A stretch of DNA of 64,000 nt from Hyphomicrobiales bacterium (GTDB lineage: Bacteria > Pseudomonadota > Alphaproteobacteria > Rhizobiales > Rhizobiaceae), in NCBI GenBank assembly GCA_900468285.1, contig UBTF01000010.1, positions 158,997 through 222,996 on the forward strand. The letters run 5' to 3'. The position numbers and the translations under genes were made by a program. The notes below the pieces were generated by a model. The model saw only the letters and a list, made by a program, of their open reading frames with translations. It had not been told where the DNA came from and did no database searches. Shown one piece after another: positions 58,115 to 64,000 of the stretch; the stretch's first letter is position 1, and each line of letters opens with the position of its first letter.

Positions 58115-60733
58115 ATGAACATTGAGAAATATTCCGAACGAGTTCGCGGTTTTCTGCAATCTGCCCAGACCTATGCGTTGAATGAAAACCACCAGCAATT
58201 TGCGGCTGAACATGTCTTGAAAGTGCTGCTGGATGACGACCAGGGCATGGCTGCGGCCCTTATCGAGCGTGCGGGCGGCAATGCAAAGGAAGCGCGCCTT
58301 GCCAATGATGCCGCCTTGGCGAAGTTGCCAAAGGTTTCCGGCGGCAATGGTGGCCTTTCGCTGACAGGACCTCTGGCCAAGGTGTTTTCGACTGCCGAAG
58401 ATCTTTCAAAGAAGGCTGGCGACAGTTTCGTCACGGTAGAGCGTTTGCTGCAGGCCATGGCGATTGAAACCTCTGCCTCGACCTCAGCTTCGCTCAAGAA
58501 GGCGGGCGTCACGGCGCAGGCGCTTAACCAGGTCATCAATGATATCCGCAAGGGTCGTACCGCCGATAGCGCCAATGCCGAACAGGGCTTTGATGCGTTG
58601 AAGAAGTATGCGCGTGACCTGACGGCGGAAGCGCAGGACGGCAAGCTGGATCCGGTCATCGGCCGCGACGACGAAATTCGTCGCACCATTCAGGTTCTGT
58701 CGCGCCGTACCAAGAACAATCCCGTACTGATCGGTGAACCTGGCGTCGGCAAAACGGCGATCGCAGAAGGCCTTGCCCTGCGCATCATCAATGGTGACGT
58801 ACCGGAAAGCCTGAAAGACAAGAAGTTGATGGCGCTCGACATGGGCGCGCTGATTGCCGGTGCGAAGTACCGGGGTGAGTTCGAAGAGCGCCTAAAGGCT
58901 GTCCTGAACGAAGTTCAGGCGGAAGCCGGTGGCATCATTCTCTTCATCGACGAAATGCATACGCTTGTCGGCGCTGGCAAGGCGGATGGTGCAATGGACG
59001 CATCCAACCTGTTGAAGCCCGCTCTTGCCCGTGGTGAGTTGCATTGCGTTGGCGCAACCACGCTTGACGAGTACCGTAAGCATGTCGAAAAGGACCCTGC
59101 TCTGGCGCGTCGGTTCCAGCCCGTTCTGGTTAACGAGCCCACAGTCGAAGACACGATTTCAATTCTGCGTGGCTTGAAGGAGAAGTACGAGCAGCACCAC
59201 AAGGTGCGCATCGCGGACTCCGCACTCGTGGCTGCGGCCATGCTGTCCAACCGCTACATAACCGACCGTTTCCTGCCCGACAAAGCCATCGATCTGATGG
59301 ACGAGGCTGCGTCGCGCCTGCGCATGCAGGTGGACAGCAAGCCGGAAGAACTGGATGAGCTTGATCGTCGCATCATCCAGCTCAAGATCGAGCGTGAAGC
59401 ATTGAAGCAGGAAACCGATGCGTCTTCTGCGGACCGGCTGAAGAAGCTCGAGGACGAGCTTGCTGATACGGAAGAAAAGGCAGACGCGCTGACGGCACGC
59501 TGGCAGGCAGAAAAGCAGAAGCTTGGCCATGCGGCGGACCTGAAGAAGCAATTGGACGAAGCCCGCAACGAGTTGGCGACCGCCCAGCGTAACGGTCAGT
59601 TCCAGCGCGCAGGCGAGTTGACCTATGGCATCATTCCCGGGCTTGAAAAGGAGCTTGCTGCGGCGGAAGCACGCGACAGCAGCGGCGCTGCCTCCATGGT
59701 GCAGGAAGTGGTGTCGGCGGATAACATTGCCCATGTTGTGTCACGATGGACCGGTATTCCGGTGGATCGGATGCTCGAAGGCCAGCGCGAGAAGCTGCTG
59801 CGCATGGAAGATGAGCTTGCCAGATCTGTCGTCGGCCAGGGCGAAGCGGTGCAGGCAGTGTCAAAAGCAGTCAGGCGCGCCCGCGCTGGTCTGCAGGATC
59901 CGAACCGACCGATCGGCTCCTTCATCTTCCTTGGCCCGACCGGCGTCGGCAAGACAGAACTGACCAAGGCTTTGGCGCGGTTTCTGTTCGATGATGAAAC
60001 GGCGATGGTGCGCCTCGACATGTCGGAATACATGGAGAAGCATTCAGTCGCCCGGCTGATCGGCGCGCCTCCTGGCTATGTCGGTTACGAGGAAGGCGGT
60101 GCGTTGACGGAAGCCGTGCGTCGTCGCCCCTATCAGGTCGTTCTGTTCGACGAGATCGAAAAAGCGCATCCGGATGTCTTCAACATTCTGCTGCAGGTGC
60201 TGGATGATGGCCGTCTGACAGACGGTCAGGGCCGTACCGTCGATTTCAAGAACACCATCATTATCATGACCTCGAACCTAGGTTCCGAGTTTCTGACGCA
60301 GATGGGCGACAATGACGATGTGGATTCTGTCCGCGAGTTGGTGATGGAACGGGTGCGGGGACACTTCCGGCCTGAGTTCCTCAACCGTATCGACGACATC
60401 ATCCTGTTCCATCGCCTGCATCGCAATGAAATGGGTGCCATTGTCGATATCCAGTTGCAGCGTCTTCTCTCGCTCCTCAGCGATCGCAAAATCGAGTTGG
60501 AACTCGATGAAGATGCCCGTATCTGGCTTGCCGACAAGGGGTACGATCCCGCCTATGGCGCTCGTCCGCTGAAGCGCATCATCCAGAAAAGCGTTCAGGA
60601 CCGTCTTGCTGAGATGATCCTGGGCGGTGAAATTCCGGATGGTTCGCGCGTCAAGGTCACATCCGGTACTGATAGGCTGCTGTTCAAGGTCAAGCCGTTG
60701 CGACCAGATGTCGAAACTGCCGACGCAGCATGA
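58115..60733 (+). CDS. clpB: ClpB disaggregase chaperone
   Basis: An 872-residue AAA+ protein with the standard ClpB layout: N-domain ([17 protein letters not shown] onward, to about 150), first ATPase with Walker [16 protein letters not shown] near 210, coiled-coil middle domain (about 410-525), second ATPase with Walker [16 protein letters not shown] near 610, and a C-terminal domain. It lacks the IGF/IGL loop of ClpA and ClpX, so it is the DnaK-linked disaggregase. ATG 58115 has AGGAG upstream; a frame open to 58016 is not supported. A terminator follows. Confidence 0.97.
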   Translation: MNIEKYSERVRGFLQSAQTYALNENHQQFAAEHVLKVLLDDDQGMAAALIERAGGNAKEARLANDAALAKLPKVSGGNGGLSLTGPLAKVFSTAEDLSKKAGDSFVTVERLLQAMAIETSASTSASLKKAGVTAQALNQVINDIRKGRTADSANAEQGFDALKKYARDLTAEAQDGKLDPVIGRDDEIRRTIQVLSRRTKNNPVLIGEPGVGKTAIAEGLALRIINGDVPESLKDKKLMALDMGALIAGAKYRGEFEERLKAVLNEVQAEAGGIILFIDEMHTLVGAGKADGAMDASNLLKPALARGELHCVGATTLDEYRKHVEKDPALARRFQPVLVNEPTVEDTISILRGLKEKYEQHHKVRIADSALVAAAMLSNRYITDRFLPDKAIDLMDEAASRLRMQVDSKPEELDELDRRIIQLKIEREALKQETDASSADRLKKLEDELADTEEKADALTARWQAEKQKLGHAADLKKQLDEARNELATAQRNGQFQRAGELTYGIIPGLEKELAAAEARDSSGAASMVQEVVSADNIAHVVSRWTGIPVDRMLEGQREKLLRMEDELARSVVGQGEAVQAVSKAVRRARAGLQDPNRPIGSFIFLGPTGVGKTELTKALARFLFDDETAMVRLDMSEYMEKHSVARLIGAPPGYVGYEEGGALTEAVRRRPYQVVLFDEIEKAHPDVFNILLQVLDDGRLTDGQGRTVDFKNTIIIMTSNLGSEFLTQMGDNDDVDSVRELVMERVRGHFRPEFLNRIDDIILFHRLHRNEMGAIVDIQLQRLLSLLSDRKIELELDEDARIWLADKGYDPAYGARPLKRIIQKSVQDRLAEMILGGEIPDGSRVKVTSGTDRLLFKVKPLRPDVETADAA

Positions 60734-60744
60734 GGAAATAAAAC

Positions 60745-60770
60745 AGGGCTCCCGCGAGGGAGCCCTTTTT
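60745..60770 (+). terminator. Rho-independent terminator after clpB
   Basis: AGGGCTCCC at 60745-60753 pairs with GGGAGCCCT at 60758-60766 (9 bp, GCGA loop), followed by TTTT. It is 11 bases after clpB. Confidence 0.9.
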
Positions 60771-60800
60771 GCAAGTCGCCAAAAACGGGAGATCTTCGGC

Positions 60801-61718
60801 ATGATCGCGCAGTCGGCGCCAGCATTCAAAAAATTGAAAGCTGGTGATCTCATTCGGTATGTGTCTCCGGCCAGCACTCCGGACCGGGAAACAACTTTGA
60901 AACGGGCTGATGCCGTTGCGGCTCTTGGGTTCAATGTGGATTTTGGACCGAATGCCTTTTCAAAACATGGCTGGTTGGCTGGGACGGATGAAGAACGCAT
61001 CTCCGATCTGAACGCTGCTATTTGTGATCCCAATGTAAGAGCGATATTTGCGACACGTGGCGGAAAAGGGTCATACAGAATTGCAGATCAACTAAATTTC
61101 GAGGCCCTCCGGCACGATCCCAAACCATCGGTTGGCTTTAGCGATATCACCGCACTTCATCTGATGGTGTCAAAGCAGTGCGGAGTTGCCGGAATCCACG
61201 GCGCGGTCTTCGGTGATGCGACTGATGGTATCGATCAGGAAAATCTTGATTTGCTTTGCACAATGCTGACGGACACCGGGGAGAAGAGCTTCAAGACCCG
61301 TCCACAAGAGCCGACCGCATCCTTGACAACGAAAGGCACGGTCCAAGGGCGCTTGATCGGGGGCAATCTTGATATGATTGGCACGATGGCGGGTTGGGGT
61401 CTGCCTGACCTTTCAGGCGCCATATTGCTGGTGGAAGCCGTTGATTGCCAGCCTGGCAGAGTGGACCGTGTGCTGACTAGTCTTCGCAAAGCGGGTCATC
61501 TGGATGGCATAGTGGGTGTCGCCATTGGCCAGTTCACGACAACGGATCCGGCGCATGCCCCTCGATTAGTTGCGCTTCTGCGGGACCATCTTGAAAAGCT
61601 CGATGTGCCAATGTTGGGTGGACTGCCGTTCGGTCATGGCAAACTGCCGCTAAGCGTACCTGTCGGCACGTGCGCGAGATTGGAAGCAGGTTCCAGGGAA
61701 TTGAAGGTCGCCTACTGA
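60801..61718 (+). CDS. S66 family LD-carboxypeptidase (LdcA/MccF-like)
   Basis: A 305-residue serine peptidase. The nucleophile is in VGFSDITALHLM near residue 115, with a glutamate in LLVEAVDCQPGRVDR near 218 and histidine in LPFGHGKLPLSVPVG near 280, the S66 catalytic trio. Family members cut the L,D bond of muropeptides during cell-wall recycling, while MccF members give microcin C immunity. With no toxin gene near and a peptidoglycan peptidase next door, recycling is likelier. ATG 60801 has GGGAGA upstream; frames open to 60627 overlap clpB. Confidence 0.88.
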   Translation: MIAQSAPAFKKLKAGDLIRYVSPASTPDRETTLKRADAVAALGFNVDFGPNAFSKHGWLAGTDEERISDLNAAICDPNVRAIFATRGGKGSYRIADQLNFEALRHDPKPSVGFSDITALHLMVSKQCGVAGIHGAVFGDATDGIDQENLDLLCTMLTDTGEKSFKTRPQEPTASLTTKGTVQGRLIGGNLDMIGTMAGWGLPDLSGAILLVEAVDCQPGRVDRVLTSLRKAGHLDGIVGVAIGQFTTTDPAHAPRLVALLRDHLEKLDVPMLGGLPFGHGKLPLSVPVGTCARLEAGSRELKVAY

Positions 61719-61755
61719 TCTCGATTTAGACTTTTGCCATTTCCTCTTGAAATGT

Positions 61756-63708
61756 TTAGCGACTTGCGACTTGGTCCGGCTTGCTTTCAATGTTCAGCAA
61801 AGTATCGATGCGCCGTCTTTCGTCAGAAAATCTGGCCAGCGCCACGCCCGAAAGTGACTTCCCACCCGGGAGGCGCACCTTCATGGCGTCGACCTTCGTG
61901 CCGTTGACGATCAACTCGTAATGCAGGTGAGCGCCGGTCGATAGGCCGGTCGATCCGACATAACCGATAACCTGACCCTGTGTGACGCGAGCGCCCTCGG
62001 TCACACCCTTGGCAATCGCATTCTGGTGATTATACGAAGATACATAGCCATTCGCATGGCGGATCAGCGTTTGATTGCCGTAGCCGGATGCCCATCCAGC
62101 CTTTTCGACCACCCCATTACCAGTGGCAATGATCGGCGTTCCTCGCGGTGCGGCCCAGTCTGTTCCCGTATGCATGCGGCTGAACCGCAAGACAGGGTGC
62201 CGACGCATACCGAAGCCGGACGTCATGCGTCCGTTCGGCACAGGATTGCGGATCAGGAACTGGCGAATACTCTTACCCTGGCCATCAAAATAATCGACGC
62301 TTCCATCATCGGGGTTCTGGAAGCGGTAGAAACGGGTTTCATTGTCGCCGAACTTGGCATTTACATAGAGGAGCTCGGACTGGTCGGTCGCTTTCCCATC
62401 AGGCCCCTCGACCGAGAAGAAAGCTTCCAGCGAATCCGTGGGCTTCAGCTGAGCCTGGAAATCGACGCTGCTGGCCAGCAGCTTTACGATCTGCGACACC
62501 ATGGACTGGTTCATGCCGTAGGTCAGAGCCGCCCGATATACGCCGTCATAGACGCGTGGGAGATCGCGGTTCGCAGTCAAAGGCGCGTTGCTACTATCGA
62601 AAGCGGTGGCGACGGCGTCAAGCTGAGGAGGCTCAGCCGCCTTGACGAACTGCTTGTGATCATCGGTTGCTACTGTCACGACGTGGCGTGCCTTGCGATA
62701 AAGGCTCGCGCGAACAACATCGCTTTTGTCATCACTCTGCAGAATTCCGATGCGCAACACGTCGCCGGCCTGCACGTCTGCTGATCCATTCTCCGCGCTC
62801 AGCGCGTCTGCCGTCTGCTTGGCTTGCTGCTTGGAATAACCGGCGCCAAAGAGCGCTTCGTCCATTGTCTGCGCCTGGCGAACAGGAATGACATCATCAG
62901 CATATTCCGGTGCATCCACTGTCGCTGCCTGCGGCGTGGATACCGACATGTTCTGTTCCACCACGCGGGCTGATAGGCCGGCAGTCACATCGACGTCCTC
63001 AGTCGCCTCAAACCGACGCGGATCGATGTAATAGAGTGCGGAAAGTTGCTCATTGCCATCGGTCAGGATAGAGCCATTGGAGCGAACGGCCTCTTCCACC
63101 TCGTCGAAGCTCATTCCGCCGGCATAAGCAAATGGGCTGTTTTTCGTCGGAAAGGCCGTTGTCTTCAGGCTGACCTCCGACTCTACCTCCGATCCATAGA
63201 TCGTACCCGTCTTGCTTGCTGCAGGTGAAGCGTCCTCATTCGTCGCAAAAATGTTGAGCGGATCAAATGGCGGATAGTCGTCCTGATTATTGTAATTTGC
63301 GGCCAGAGCGATCTTCACGTGCGAGAATGGGACCTTGCGGACAACTTCCTTATCGCCATCGTGGATAACGGTCGACACCTCCATCACAGACCTGTCTGAA
63401 GGCCGTGCTGCAATATTTGGTGCTAGCAGTCTTGTGCCGCGCCTGACGGTTTCCGATGCATCCTGTTCCATATCGGCGCGCGCGAAAGCCTCTGCCGGGA
63501 TTGCGAGCTGCTGTCGGCCATCCAGAGCCGCGAAAAGCGCGACGCCCATGAGAATGGACGATGTAATGCCAGTCAGAAAAGTTCCACTAAGCCAACGCAA
63601 AGAAATCTCGCGACGGTCTGGAGCACGGCGACCCTCTGCCAGAATAGGCGGCTCTGACCCAAGCGAGCGGACCATGTCTCGATCCGTCATCATGCCTGTC
63701 GCGACCAT
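61756..63708 (-). CDS. Membrane-anchored M23 family metallopeptidase
   Basis: A 650-residue protein with one N-terminal membrane helix (LSGTFLTGITSSILMGVALF, about 40-59), a long periplasmic region, and a C-terminal M23 (LytM) domain. Zinc ligands are visible in RMHTGTDWAAPRGTPI near residue 515 (H-x3-D) and GAHLHYELIVNG near 598 (H-x-H). It should cut peptidoglycan cross-bridges in the periplasm or regulate amidases. ATG 63708 has GGAG at a long spacing; ATG 63693 or 63690 is possible. It converges with the LD-carboxypeptidase gene. Confidence 0.88.
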   Translation of the reverse strand: MVATGMMTDRDMVRSLGSEPPILAEGRRAPDRREISLRWLSGTFLTGITSSILMGVALFAALDGRQQLAIPAEAFARADMEQDASETVRRGTRLLAPNIAARPSDRSVMEVSTVIHDGDKEVVRKVPFSHVKIALAANYNNQDDYPPFDPLNIFATNEDASPAASKTGTIYGSEVESEVSLKTTAFPTKNSPFAYAGGMSFDEVEEAVRSNGSILTDGNEQLSALYYIDPRRFEATEDVDVTAGLSARVVEQNMSVSTPQAATVDAPEYADDVIPVRQAQTMDEALFGAGYSKQQAKQTADALSAENGSADVQAGDVLRIGILQSDDKSDVVRASLYRKARHVVTVATDDHKQFVKAAEPPQLDAVATAFDSSNAPLTANRDLPRVYDGVYRAALTYGMNQSMVSQIVKLLASSVDFQAQLKPTDSLEAFFSVEGPDGKATDQSELLYVNAKFGDNETRFYRFQNPDDGSVDYFDGQGKSIRQFLIRNPVPNGRMTSGFGMRRHPVLRFSRMHTGTDWAAPRGTPIIATGNGVVEKAGWASGYGNQTLIRHANGYVSSYNHQNAIAKGVTEGARVTQGQVIGYVGSTGLSTGAHLHYELIVNGTKVDAMKVRLPGGKSLSGVALARFSDERRRIDTLLNIESKPDQVASR

Positions 63709-64000
63709 TCGTTCATTTGATCTCCAGAAACCTTATGGCGAAGGTGTGCAACTTTAAAACACCGGAGTCAAACAGGGGCGCAATTCCCCTTACTACTCTC
63801 CCCGTGTTTCTACGTCGAAGCACTTCCTCTCCGTCCAGATATGGATCTCTCATGTCGAAAACGTGGCGCGGGTCCTATTCTAATAAGGCGAGGGCACCGA
63901 ATGAGCCTTTATATAAGCCGAAGGGGCGCTATTTTGGACCTGGTTTCGTGCTTAATGGAAATACCCCAGCCTAATCAGTGACTTACATAAAATCTGTATT
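63709..64000. other. Region upstream of the M23 peptidase gene, to the window edge
   Basis: About 290 bases with no gene I can support. It should contain the M23 peptidase promoter (minus strand). The only open frame on the plus strand (63717-63974) has no ribosome-binding site or family resemblance and looks like chance. Confidence 0.4.

Noticed and set aside
60801..61718. MccF-like microcin immunity gene belonging to the YcaO-TfuA system
   Set aside because: The S66 peptidase is about 42 kb away, beside clpB and a wall peptidase, so peptidoglycan recycling is the simpler reading.
63765..63800. Possible tRNA 3' half (GGGGCGCAATTCCCC)
   Set aside because: It forms only a short hairpin; no acceptor, D or anticodon arms can be folded around it on either strand.
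63717..63974. 85-residue frame on the plus strand at the window end
   Set aside because: No ribosome-binding site, no family resemblance, and it lies in the expected promoter region of the M23 gene.

Overview
The window looks like chromosomal DNA of a Rhizobiaceae alphaproteobacterium (Agrobacterium or Rhizobium type). This is an inference from gene content and order: ftsE-ftsX, hpt, a CpdR-type receiver, a DUF4175 membrane protein, lysA-lptM-argH, divergent tlpA, hisC-tyrC, DUF2125, etfBA-hbdA, and a PraR-like Xre regulator. Coding density is high, both strands are used, and many genes overlap at start and stop codons. I see no rRNA, tRNA, CRISPR array, insertion sequence or prophage.

Layout. 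1-6.3 kb is the edge of a surface-polysaccharide locus: four GT4-type glycosyltransferases (one divergent, TTG-started and cut by the window edge) and a two-domain alpha/beta hydrolase. 6.3-14.0 kb is a branched-chain amino acid catabolic operon: an Lrp-type regulator faces a 25-codon leader ORF, an acyl-CoA dehydrogenase, the full branched-chain 2-oxoacid dehydrogenase complex (E1 alpha, E1 beta, E2, E3) and 3-hydroxyisobutyrate dehydrogenase. A strong hairpin ends it.

14.05-18.8 kb is the most unusual part. It is a compact minus-strand operon whose order of transcription is Xre regulator, large winged-helix/TPR regulator, 74-aa peptide, YcaO, TfuA, 82-aa protein. YcaO plus TfuA is the known enzyme pair for backbone thioamide formation, so this is a candidate thioamide RiPP or protein-modification system. 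No transporter, protease or immunity gene lies beside it.

18.9-46.1 kb is mostly housekeeping: queuosine-precursor transporter, rpmB, glyoxalase II, hisC-tyrC, phospholipid acyltransferase, ftsEX, hpt, CpdR-like receiver, DUF4175 protein, lysA, lptM, argH, tlpA, hbdA, etfAB, rhomboid protease, cobalamin adenosyltransferase, an SDR, a YihY-type membrane protein and gluQ. 46.2-57.1 kb is a sugar-acid (aldonate/idonate-like) catabolic island with two LacI-type regulators, four dehydrogenases, a lactonase-like protein and a three-gene sugar ABC importer. GntR-type palindromes (TGTTA-N4-TAACA) in both divergent promoters tie it together. 57.2-64 kb carries a small DUF883-like membrane-anchored protein, clpB, an S66 LD-carboxypeptidase and a membrane-anchored M23 peptidase.

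Several starts were moved from the longest possible ORF to a site with a better ribosome-binding sequence or family N-terminus. Family names rest on motif recognition by eye; no database search was run.
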